Position numbers and translations under genes: made by a program. Below are positions 33,901 to 41,768 of a stretch of DNA of 64,000 bases, one piece after another. Positions within the stretch are counted from its first letter, which is position 1. Each line of letters opens with the position of its first letter. The notes under the pieces were generated by a model that was not told the DNA's origin, made no database searches, and saw only the letters and a program-made list of their open reading frames with translations. Location of the stretch: positions 310,001 to 374,000 of the forward strand of contig BCHX01000008.1 in the NCBI GenBank assembly GCA_001599755.1, in the 5' to 3' direction. Source of the DNA: Gliomastix tumulicola (Eukaryota > Ascomycota > Sordariomycetes > Hypocreales > Bionectriaceae).

Positions 33901-34862
33901 GCCGCGCCAAGAATGCAATGACCCTGAGAAATCTCGAGTGGCTGTGGGACAACATCGTTGACCCCGTTTTGGTTACATTGGGCTACTCCTCCACGTCACA
34001 TGGGCGCCTCTGGTGGATTCCGACGGGGGCGTTATGTTCTCTGCCGCTGCATGCGGCGGGCTATCACCGCGAGCGTCAAAACAGAACGGCTATCGACAGA
34101 ATCATTTCGTCGTACAGTTCCTCCATCAGGGCCATTATCGTCCAGCGGCAGCGTTGGCAGCGGGCAGTGGTGGTGGCTGACAAGGTGGTCCGAGTGGCTG
34201 CAGTCGCTGCGCCGAACACCCATCCACCTCGGCTTGGCTTCGTCGATGGAGAGATCGATGAGGTCGAGCGAGTCTGCACTGCTGCAAAATGGCCCGTAGC
34301 CAGGCCCGAGCTTCGTGACGATGTACTCTCGGCCGTAGACACCAGTGACATATTCCACTTTGCGGGACACGGCACGGCCCATCCCGATCCTTTGCAAAGC
34401 TGCATATGCATGGAAGGAAGAAACGGAGAAAGAAATTGGGACTTGACCGTCAATCACGTTTTGGAGACAAATTCTAAGCGCCAGCAGCTGCCCTTCCTGG
34501 CTTATTTGTCGGCCTGTTCCACCAGTCAAAACAAGGACGATTCGTCTCTCGATGAGAGCATTCACATGGCTAGCGCGTTTCAACTTGCGGGTTTCCAAAA
34601 TGTCATCAGCACCCTCTGGGAGGTTGACGATGTGTTGTGCAGCAAACTTGCAACACGGATCTATCAGTTCTTGACAACGCAGCGTCAGCTGGACGAATCT
34701 TCTGCAAGTAGCGCACTACACTTGGCGGTCCACGATCTGCGGGAGGCCTGGAATGCAGAGCTTGATCGGTTCAAGGAGCAGAAGAAGAAGAATCCTAGAG
34801 GCGATGGGCTCATTTCGCCTTCGATACCTCTCTGGGTTCCTTATGTTCACTATGGAGTGTAG
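30948..34862 (+). CDS. TPR-CHAT protein (caspase-like peptidase with tetratricopeptide repeats)
   Basis: Intronless 1304-residue protein. Residues ~10-870 are helical tetratricopeptide-type repeats, with recurring A-W-A-N-L-A and L-E-E-A-I patterns, a likely sensor or scaffold superhelix. Residues ~950-1304 form a CHAT domain, a caspase-fold cysteine peptidase. The catalytic His sits in FAGHG (H1141) and the catalytic Cys in LSACST (C1190), 49 residues apart, as expected, so the peptidase looks intact. Other CHAT landmarks are WWIPTGALCSLPLHAAG and FQNVISTLWEVDD. In bacteria, TPR-CHAT proteins act in defence, including partnering type III-E CRISPR effectors and cleaving gasdermins; fungal roles are mostly unknown. 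Its stop lies 33 bp from the convergent DUF6594 gene. A caspase-domain gene lies 2 kb past that gene. No membrane segment is seen. Confidence 0.93.
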   Translation: MEEQFNNADIHQQISFLRETLPQLPEPRMQIAWMMKLSLLLVQRSTQISSSPPRQDLQEAVSWARRILHVKEVTGDDYEDCWCRANLGQCLFFLYDCTKNDDELEEAITAGLAAVDCFNGDGVAGGPDIATRSTALRGLSAAMGRRAKVKHSAEDLQRAIDWSEQALRLPDPSKRAEALSRHGNLLTTRYKHTASVDDLEEGVKYQRLAVKETSRGDLQGQLLVSELCDSLRSLFIHTRSTETLEEMVKLAREIYEIARDNVTGQAWANTQGNDIATAWANLAGTFGESYDQTKALPDAEKALDCCQEAVRSGNDDEDLLCNFGDCARRRYAQTYDVQHRGEAIEILKSVVRKIPDHRPQRKAFACALSVMLNDQFEAGQDPRDLEDALKYAQQSVNIPRNTEHPERHASCLLSLSETLFRMYGIKGERELLTRSIALSQESEALYPAGHEKRPDLLQHLGLLLRSKALVTGQRADMDESFRYTTEALESDSDREGCLVRQTHLGSAFLERFNLFGDVDDLVQAAKTIRQALLETPKDWPLFRGLQNNLASVLETRYMALGDTSSMDEAISISKELLGVSTEGSVGGARAHYNLGTLYASRFRRDRKITDADKAIHCFQTAEGQMPAVAPAHLRFRAPMELSVSLTDRFIQRSNRMDLENAISISRSGLESCPASFTPRPYWKYNMSIALHHLYHETKSEELLDEAIQLAREILKEDHQKNTLESLRGAFLVNLAENLRIRSSAQDRREAHRVFLDALRLPTAKSINRLTAGKRLLHDALDPEGGFETGREALEVAETTVNLIPLSISTFLQPADKKALLQEGATIARDAAAVALHFGYSATTAVDLLETGRGVLIDSLRSLRADIADLEDRDQILAQRFEELRVRVDSSSRKSSMTSSRDVAGDQYEANLELNKLVDEIRLKDGLDRFMRGPSEVELRNAASGGPLVIVNISKHRCDALINEKDKGMRHVLLPISLDDVVTEAGRAKNAMTLRNLEWLWDNIVDPVLVTLGYSSTSHGRLWWIPTGALCSLPLHAAGYHRERQNRTAIDRIISSYSSSIRAIIVQRQRWQRAVVVADKVVRVAAVAAPNTHPPRLGFVDGEIDEVERVCTAAKWPVARPELRDDVLSAVDTSDIFHFAGHGTAHPDPLQSCICMEGRNGERNWDLTVNHVLETNSKRQQLPFLAYLSACSTSQNKDDSSLDESIHMASAFQLAGFQNVISTLWEVDDVLCSKLATRIYQFLTTQRQLDESSASSALHLAVHDLREAWNAELDRFKEQKKKNPRGDGLISPSIPLWVPYVHYGV

Positions 34863-34895
34863 GGTCGAATCCCATCAGACAGTCTGGAACCTCAG

Positions 34896-35904
34896 CTACT
34901 GGGTAACTGGCTTGTCGGAGATGAACACCACCAAGACTGCTATGTATCTATTGTCCCCGTGTTAGGCGGAGTGCTAGACAGGAGTGTGCTGTGACTTACG
35001 TAGTACCCGAGACAATCAACTCGATCGTCCTCGCGTTGGTAGTGTGACAAACAGCGCCAATGAACACTATGGCTGTCATCATGACCATGAAAAGCCGCAC
35101 TGCTGGGCTGTTCAGAACGTGACACAGAACGACGGGCGTGAGCAATATGGTTGAGATGAGCAGTGTCGTGAACACCCTGATGACTCGCGCCGTCACCGTC
35201 GGCGGCAAGATGAACACCTCGCAATCCCTAGACCGTGTGTGTAGAGGCAGATAGTTCACCAAGATGCCGGTGCAGAGATCCACGAGTGTGGCCTCGATCC
35301 AAGTAGACAGGTTGTCTTGCGGGGCATTTAAGCTGAATAAGTCCTCGCCGTGTTTGAGGTAGGCCGTTTCAGCAGTCGAGAGAGACTTGGTGCTGTCGAC
35401 CCAGTTCTGCAGATTCGTGACGGCGCGTGGATTGGCGCTGGCATACTGACAGATTCTCTGCCTTCGCTCCAGAAACGAATCTGTCGTCGGTTTTAGTGGA
35501 AGTGGGTAAGGGATTGGGGCATGGAAGTCCGTCGCTACCATAATCAGAGAACGCTAAGTCGATTCTTTGCAGAACATCCTTCCGTCGGTCATTGCGATCC
35601 TTCCTACTTGCGCCGAGAGATCTTGACGAGTCATCCTGGCGGTCTAGTTCCTCGAGTTCTTCCTCAAGCTGGCTGAGAGCATCCTGTTTCGCCAGAAGGA
35701 GGCGGGAGCGGAGGTTCGAGAAGCGACGATACACGTCGAAGGAACTGTGCGAGGCTAACAGAGCCGAGTAGCGTGGATAGCCTCGGGGGAAATCGTCAAC
35801 TGCAAGACCATGTCAGTCGGTAAGGGTGTTGTACGTGAGAATCCGAATACCCCACTTTTGGACTGTGCGCGGAGTACATCTCTAGCGGGAGTCGATGATG
35901 CCAT
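34896..35904 (-). CDS. DUF6594 protein with three C-terminal membrane helices
   Basis: Four exons join in frame: 35904-35856, 35799-35539, 35480-35007 and 34939-34896, giving 275 residues. The core matches the fungal DUF6594 pattern: DDFPRGYPRYSALLASH, YRRFSNLRSRLLLAKQ, a coiled-coil-prone LEEELEELDRQ, a D-x-R-rich turn, LQNWVDSTKSLSTAETAYL and, at the C-terminus, three hydrophobic helices (VIRVFTTLLISTILLTPVV, AVRLFMVMMTAIVFIG, ELIVSAVLVVFIS). Function is unknown; the helical-bundle-plus-membrane layout would suit a membrane effector. The first 17 codons are the least certain because the donor (GTGGGG) is weak. It is convergent with CHAT and divergent from the small gene at 36441. Confidence 0.82.
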
Positions 35905-36440
35905 GGCCTACAAAAAGGGACTGGGACTGCGGAGAGGGGAAAGGTTTGAACTCGATCAGTTTAGTTGGAGGTATCTGATGTGCGGGCGTGCTCGCCCACT
36001 ATGTTGAAACAGAGAATAGCACGATACGCTGGAATACGGACGCTTGACACACGAATTCCGTTGGAAGGATGTGAGTATCTTGATGCCTAAAGTGCGTCAG
36101 CAGACACAGAACGGATGGTTTGCATAAATCCCACCGGGCCCCCAAATATGACGACAGATTTCGTGCATCTTGATGCCCAAGGTAGGTCAGCAGACCCGCA
36201 GAGGATGCCTTACATGCGACATCGAGTCCCAAATTCTACCCGATGAACTCGGAGCACACTTATCGCATACGTGATGATGACATAGTTTTGAGGCCCAAGT
36301 CGTTCAAATACTTCGTGAGGCAGGCGAACGGTCAACCCCAGATACTCCCTTAATCCTCGATCGACTGGCCAGCTTATATCAGACACACAACCAAAAACAC
36401 AACTCTACAGTCTGGATCTAGCTCCGTTATCTCTTTAAAC
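35905..36440. promoter_or_regulatory. Divergent promoter with a 90-bp-period tandem repeat
   Basis: A 536-bp gap between the DUF6594 and small-protein genes. It contains two tandem copies of a 90-bp unit (listed separately). A short open frame on the minus strand spans the repeat but has no recognisable similarity, so I do not call a gene. Confidence 0.5.
36077..36256. repeat. Two-copy tandem repeat, 90-bp period
   Basis: The stretch atcttgatgcc at 36077 recurs at 36167. It is followed in both cases by a similar segment containing aggtgcgtcagcagac-like sequence and later tccca. The copies differ at many sites. Because 90 is a multiple of three, a minus-strand frame reads a repeated HQDxxxL-like peptide, which may be coincidence. 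Confidence 0.6.
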
Positions 36441-36789
36441 ATGGCCTCGGGTTCGAAGGAAACCTTCCCAGACGATGCAGGCCGACCATTAATTCGCCGC
36501 AAGGATCAGGTAAGCGGACCACACCGATACGACACAACCTCGGCCTCTTTGCTATGCATGCGTAGCCATCTGCACCGCTTTCACTGACACTTCACGTCAC
36601 AAGATACCGCAGTTCTCTGTCGATGACAAGGTCAACGTACGGATCCTACCAGGCAACGAGACCCGGGGGCCCTTCTGGATCTCCCAGGTAGATCCAGAGA
36701 CTATCAGTTACAAGCTTTGCGATGATCAAGAGAATCTGATCTTGAACGGAGAATGGATCGAGGAGCAAAATCTAGAATTAGCAAGCTAG
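36441..36789 (+). CDS. Small SH3/Tudor-like protein
   Basis: Two exons, 36441-36509 and 36604-36789, join in frame to give 84 residues. The ATG begins MASGSKETFPDD and a GTAAGC donor ends exon 1. Residues ~24-84 look like one compact beta-barrel: FSVDDKVNVRI, GPFWISQVD, ISYKLCDDQ and an acidic WIEEQNLELAS end, similar in plan to SH3/KOW/Tudor-type folds. I recall comparable short fungal proteins of unknown function but cannot name the family. There is no signal peptide or membrane helix. It lies between the DUF6594 and caspase genes, and its stop is 42 bp from the convergent caspase stop. It could be a ligand, adaptor or substrate of the neighbouring peptidases; that is speculation. Confidence 0.72.
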
Positions 36790-36831
36790 GCTTTTGATCT
36801 GTGAGTAGAGTATCAACTAGTCTAGGCACCA

Positions 36832-38850
36832 TCATAGGGAATGCTTCTTTGGATCATAGACGGTGCGTATGGTGATGGTATGCGTGGCCCATGCCTCCGG
36901 TATCTCCCGAGCCCTTTCGTCTGCCGGACCCAATCTCCAGCCCAGGTCTTCCTCGAGCTCTGTGCCTCCAGGCTCAGTGTAGCGGACAATGTCTGGCAGT
37001 TTCATCATCGGGAACGTGGTCGAATGTCTCATGAGAATCAGCTTGTACTTGTCTACACATTCCCACCTGCCTCGCTCCAGAAAGTTGCACGGCACCCACG
37101 CATCCAAGTCGACGCTTAGGGTGCTGTTAGCGCCCCGATTTCTGCGATCGATCGTCAAGAGCTCAGGACCCTTTTCGAGCAGAGACGCATTCTGAAGCGC
37201 CCAGGTAGGCGCGAAGTCGAACAACGCGAGGTGCAGTGGGAAGTCGCTGTTGTTCTTGACGGAGAGTTTCCAGCTCTCTCCATGCTCCACTGTCTGCATA
37301 TCTCCAATGTCCTCTTGATCATTCAAAAGCACTGTGAAGTCCCCCGACAGGTCGGTGGCTGGATCCATATTCTTGATGGACTGGTAGTAGTTGAAGTCGG
37401 CCATCTGCTGTATGGCCAGGCCGATCGCTCGAAGTGCATGCTTCTGATGGATTGAAATTGTGGGCTGGATACCAAACGAAGTTTCCCTTGCATCTACAAT
37501 CTCGAACTCTTGCTTGTTGTTCACCGAAATGCTCAGCTCAGACGCAATATCAGGGGCCTCTTCAGCAGGTGCAATAACCCGCAGAGAGGGCATCGCTTCC
37601 CGCAATTTGGGCAGCGATACGTACGTTATCGCATTATCTCGGATAAGAAGTCGAGTGATTCCTGGCCGGGAAAACTCAGAAAGCTGAGGCACGGCTCGTA
37701 GATGTTGGTGGTCTATCGTGGCCTTCACAGACCGCCGTGCATCCGCCAGGGCTGTCAGAGTTGCCGATCGCAGCCCAACTGATTGCACTTCCACTGAGGC
37801 TAGGGATTCGCCCCCTCGAGCTGCATCAAAGGCCTGAACATGAAACTTCTGGCCTTTGAGGATGCCATGAATTTGTCCGGCGGCTAGACGTAGCTGATCT
37901 CCTTGTCGATATATGCCAAGGTGACCCCCACCGAGCGGGTGCGGACTCATCCATTTCTTCGCGAGTGTGTTCACACCATCACCGAAATGCGTCGGTGTCT
38001 GCTGGCGCTCTGACTGGTGCATCTTAGTCGTGACGTGGTCAAAGAGTGCCTCTTGGCTGGCCAATACTCCGCCCTTCGACAGAACGCCCAGCGCCGTAAA
38101 TAAATAATAGCTGAAGCACCCCCTGCGATGATCATTGTTAATTTCAATCTCCCAGGCATACTGGAGTCGGTCGCATGCGGTCAGGATGATGTACTTGTCC
38201 GGCTCAAGCAGCCCCTTGGTCTGAAGGGTTCCGTTTCGAGATGAACTGGTCGGAATTCGCGTGCCGACTACGGGAGCTAGAGGGTTATACTTGATGCATC
38301 GCACGTCCAGATCCGATCGCATGACGTTTCCTGAAAAGCAGCAATCGAGGACGAGGGTGACGGGAAGGTCCATTTTCCCCAGGGTTTCCAGCCGATCGCG
38401 CAGGGTGCTTCCGTATAACAGTTCGTGGCTAGGGGGCTGCTCGGGGGCGTCGAGTGGTACTCCGCCATTTTGGGAGACTTCCTCAAGGCCACTGTTGTAC
38501 AGAGCCAGAGAGAGTGAGGTTTCAGCCACCATCTGCGGAGTGATGTGCTGTGAGGAAACTCCATGGCCCGAGTAGTGAATGTACACGGACTCGCCCTTCT
38601 TCGCCCGTGCCTTGATCCTCTCGAGAGCTCTGTCTATGTTGTCCCATGTCGGCCATTTGTCCCTGGGCTCACAGGGGACCAGAGACGTGCCGTCGGCCGG
38701 AGCCGTGGCGGTCAGGCGGACGATTTCGGTGTTCTCAGGGCCAAAAGTGTCATTCAGGTATGCCTCGCACTCGTCCACATCGCGGACTGCGCCTCGCAAA
38801 GGCTTATCGCGGGGATAATGATTTATGCCGACCAGGATTGACCAGAGCAT
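36832..38850 (-). CDS. Caspase-domain (peptidase C14) protein
   Basis: Intronless 672-residue protein. Residues 1-~300 are a caspase/metacaspase-like domain: LVGINHYPRDKPLRGAVRDV at the start, the catalytic His in YIHYSGHG (H96) and the catalytic Cys in LVLDCCFSG (C171). Both catalytic residues are present. Residues ~300-400 carry a beta-rich linker. Residues ~480-672 form a second domain with VEHGESWKLSVKNNSDFPLHLALFD-type strands, as in other fungal caspase-domain proteins with a C-terminal beta-sandwich-like module. No membrane segment is seen. Members of this class are candidate executioners or regulators in fungal cell death and NLR-type responses. The start at 38850 places the first caspase strand directly after Met. 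It is divergent from the NLR remnant at 39361. Confidence 0.93.
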   Translation of the reverse strand: MLWSILVGINHYPRDKPLRGAVRDVDECEAYLNDTFGPENTEIVRLTATAPADGTSLVPCEPRDKWPTWDNIDRALERIKARAKKGESVYIHYSGHGVSSQHITPQMVAETSLSLALYNSGLEEVSQNGGVPLDAPEQPPSHELLYGSTLRDRLETLGKMDLPVTLVLDCCFSGNVMRSDLDVRCIKYNPLAPVVGTRIPTSSSRNGTLQTKGLLEPDKYIILTACDRLQYAWEIEINNDHRRGCFSYYLFTALGVLSKGGVLASQEALFDHVTTKMHQSERQQTPTHFGDGVNTLAKKWMSPHPLGGGHLGIYRQGDQLRLAAGQIHGILKGQKFHVQAFDAARGGESLASVEVQSVGLRSATLTALADARRSVKATIDHQHLRAVPQLSEFSRPGITRLLIRDNAITYVSLPKLREAMPSLRVIAPAEEAPDIASELSISVNNKQEFEIVDARETSFGIQPTISIHQKHALRAIGLAIQQMADFNYYQSIKNMDPATDLSGDFTVLLNDQEDIGDMQTVEHGESWKLSVKNNSDFPLHLALFDFAPTWALQNASLLEKGPELLTIDRRNRGANSTLSVDLDAWVPCNFLERGRWECVDKYKLILMRHSTTFPMMKLPDIVRYTEPGGTELEEDLGWRLGPADERAREIPEAWATHTITIRTVYDPKKHSL

Positions 38851-39360
38851 CTGTGCCGGTAGGGCAGGCCGTGTCGACCTCTATAGAATCGGGAATTGTA
38901 GATCTACTGCAATGAAAGCGTTTATGAAATGATGTGATCAATGAGTAGTAACGTTGGCAAGAAAATAGGTACTTGTTATAGGCAAGTAGTAGGATAGCAG
39001 TGTGTAATACGTCGCCCGTTAAGCGATGGCAAGGTAAGTTATACTCGCAGCGAGCGGGGACAAAAATAGCAACACACATTGGCTTTGCCACAGCCAGCGT
39101 CTTACAGTGTTACAGCACCAGCACCGCCTTATGCACGCAATTGCAGCGCCACTCTCGACAGCCAATAGTGTTGCCCAGGTGGGAAATTGGCGGGGAGAAT
39201 CCTGGGCTGCGCGTTTCGTGACCTGGATATTGCCACCTGCGCGCCTCCCTCTTCTAACTTCAACCCCGCATCGCCTACTTTCCTGCGTCATATTAGGATA
39301 CTGCCTGTCTTTCATCCAAAGGCGCACCCTCAAGGGACAGATATCTAGAGATCCAACACC
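38851..39360. promoter_or_regulatory. Divergent region, caspase gene / NLR remnant, with repeat E copy 2
   Basis: A 510-bp region of normal composition that should hold the caspase promoter and the old promoter of the interrupted gene at 39361. It includes repeat E copy 2. Confidence 0.5.
39096..39225. repeat. Repeat E, copy 2 (upstream of NLR remnant)
   Basis: Diverged direct copy of 30591-30705 with the same ordered anchors (cttacag, ttatgcac, ttgcccaggtgg at 39171-39182). It ends about 135 bp before the ATG at 39361. Confidence 0.6.
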
Positions 39361-39453
39361 ATGGACCCGGTCAGCGCCATCGGCGTCGCCTCAGTATCCA
39401 TCATATTCCTAGAATTTAGCCTCAAGCTGATATTCACCACTGTTATAACCTGA
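39361..39453 (+). pseudogene. Truncated NLR-type gene, N-terminal fragment only
   Basis: An ATG in good context (ccaacaccATGG) opens MDPVSAIGVASVSIIF, followed by LEFSLKLI. This is the characteristic N-terminus of many fungal NLR/STAND, ankyrin or HeLo-like-domain proteins, usually M-D-P-[LV]-S-x-[IL]-G-V-A, then a hydrophobic helix with EF and KL. Family-like sequence stops at about 39440, where TGTTATAACC begins, a typical LTR start. An in-frame TGA follows at 39451. Only about 27 codons of the original gene survive here, and no continuation is readable in the AT-rich block. Confidence 0.65.
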
Positions 39454-40557
39454 CGCTATGGTCGCAGGATGGCAGGCCCTGTGGGCCAGGCAGATAGAAT
39501 GGAGGCAGGGATATTCCACTCTAAATAGACCTATAACTTACCCTAGAGGTGGTTAAGATGAGGTTATAAATATACACTGAATATATCTAGCTATAGTTTA
39601 TAAACACCTCCTAACTATATATTAAATATATTATAGCTATTTAGTATATATATTATAATTATTACCTAGTAAATTAAAAAGCTTATTAATTATTAATAAA
39701 ATACTTTACTTAAATACTTATAATAAAATAAGCTTACTTAATATAGCTATAAGTAATATAATTTTTAATAATATACTTTATAGGAAATATTAAAGACTAA
39801 GGAGAACCTAGGTTAAAATAAAAGTAATATACTTTTAACTTAATAAGTTAATAAAAAGCTATTTAGCTTTATATAATTAATATAAAAACAATAAAAGATA
39901 GTAAAAAAAAAAGAGAATTATATTTAAAGTAAAGTTAATAAGGCCTCTACTTAAGGTTAAAGTAAGAGCTAGGGGGGAGTAAAAATAATTAATAATAATT
40001 AATAATAAAAAAGTAATAAATATAATAAATATTACTAGGAATTAAGATAAATTTAAAGTAGAAATAAAATAAAATAAAACTAAAAAGGGGAAAATTTATT
40101 TATAAAAATAAATAAAAACTTTAAAAAAAAAATTAAAGTAAATAAAGTTTATATAATTAGTTTAAAAGAACTTTAAATTAATAATAAAAATAATAAAAGA
40201 ATTAAATAAAAATTTAAAAAAAATTTAAAGTAAATAAAGTTTATATAATTAGCTTAAAAGAACTTTAAATTAATAATAAAAATAATAAAGAAATTAAATA
40301 AAAATTAAAAGAAGAAAAATTTAAAATAATAAATAATTAAAAAAAGAATTTAATATAAATATAAATAAAGTTTAAAATAATATTAATTTAAAAATAAATT
40401 AAAGATTATTTAAATTATAAATATAAAGTTATATTAATTAAAATATTTAAATAATAAAGCTAATTAAATCTTATATTAATAATAAAGAATATTAGAATTA
40501 AAATTAAAGTAATTAATACTTAATCTTTTAATATATATATCTCCTTTAAATTCTAGT
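39441..40557. mobile_element. Retroelement start and unassigned AT-rich sequence
   Basis: Begins TGTTATAACC at 39441 with about 85 bp of near-normal composition, then turns into RIP-type AT-rich DNA. I infer an LTR retroelement insertion into the NLR gene, but I found neither its partner LTR nor a target duplication. Segments around 40100-40300 contain two near-identical ~110-bp purine-rich units in tandem. No gene is readable. Confidence 0.45.
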
Positions 40558-41028
40558 AAGAAGAGGGAATATTAGTTCACTATAACTAGGTAATTTTATT
40601 TATTTAATAAAATATATTATAATTTAATTTTACTAAAATAGGCTTATTTTAAATAAAATTTAATATATAAATAAAAAAAGATTAAATTTAATAGTATATA
40701 AAATCTTAAGATTATATCTCTAAAAATAAGTAAAAAAATTAATAAAAATAAAGTAAAAAGATACTTAAAAATATATAATAATATCTTAATTAATAAAAGA
40801 CTTATAAAAATAAAGTCTTAATAATAATAAAGAGATTTTAATAATTAATATATAGTTAAAAAAGTATATTATTATTATAGCTAGATCTTAAGATATTATA
40901 AAGTATTTTATATAAGTTTATAAGAGCTATTTAGCTCTTAGGTTCTTTTAAGCCTAAGCCTAAAAATATTAAATTCTTTTAAGTTTAATAATAATATTAT
41001 TTATTAAGTTAAGCATGCTTACTTCACA
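40558..41028 (+). mobile_element. Repeat C (solo-LTR-like), copy 2
   Basis: About 471 bp, the reverse complement of 27974-28445, ending TTCACA. It is flanked by the duplicated CTAGT at 40553-40557 and 41029-41033, which supports insertion as a unit, probably a solo LTR. It is fully RIP-mutated, unlike the start of copy 1. Confidence 0.7.
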
Positions 41029-41281
41029 CTAGTTAATAGGTAAAAAGCTAATAATATATATAATAAAACTATATAAAGAAAGCTATAGCTTTAATATAAA
41101 ATAATAATAAAGTTTTTCTTTTATATATAAAAAGGTTTTTTACTTAATATATTAACTTAATAAAAGCTTAAATAAATAAATAGCTTTCTTAAAGTATAAT
41201 AATAATAATAATAATATATTTATTAAAGATATTATAAAGTAAATATACTTAATTTAATAAATAATAACTTATTATTAAATT

Positions 41282-41417
41282 TAAAAGAATTTTATTCTTT
41301 TAAGCTTAAGCTTAAAGGTAAATAATATTTATAAACTTATATAAAGTACTTTATAATATTTTAAGATTTAAATATAATATTATTATACTTTTTTAAATAT
41401 ATATTAAATATTAAAAT
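41282..41417 (-). repeat. Repeat C, truncated copy 3
   Basis: Same orientation as copy 1, matching its segment from about 28041 to 28180 (taaaagaatt, ctttataatatttt, ttattata). It is cut where the split family A LTR starts at 41418. Confidence 0.55.
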
Positions 41418-41472
41418 CTTTTTATTATAATTTAAGCTACACCTAGCCTTAGGGCTAGCCTAAGGTGCTACT
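41418..41472 (+). mobile_element. Left half of an A-family LTR split by element B
   Basis: Reads TATAATTTAAGCTACACC and onward like the start of the A LTRs at 45991 and 53421, up to CTACT (41468-41472). The rest of this LTR resumes at 63668 on the far side of element B, with CTACT duplicated. Confidence 0.75.
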
Positions 41473-41768
41473 AACTCAGGGCATTAGGCCTAGGCCTAGG
41501 CTCTAATAAGGGGGCGGGCTCTACCTAATTAGGTAGATAGAAAATTTTACCATCTTCTATCTTAATATTAATTAATATAATTAAAAGGGAAAGATCTAAA
41601 GGCTCTCTCTCTATATTACCTTTATATTACTTAATTAGGTAGCTTATTAGCTCTATTTAATAATAAATATATAGGAGAAATATTAACTAGATAGCTCCAC
41701 CTAATTAAGTAATATAATAGCTATATAGTAACTATATAGTTAAATAGTAAATTATTTCCCCTAAATTA
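41473..41768 (+). repeat. 5' LTR of element B
   Basis: A 296-bp copy beginning AACTCAGGGCATTAGG and ending CCCCTAAATTA. It aligns end to end with the 3' LTR and with the solo LTR at 28947-29242. It contains the palindrome-like acctaattaggt. Confidence 0.85.

Noticed and set aside
35999..36232. A 77-codon minus-strand frame through the tandem repeat
   Set aside because: It has no recognisable similarity or supporting splice structure, so I treat the region as a promoter with a repeat.
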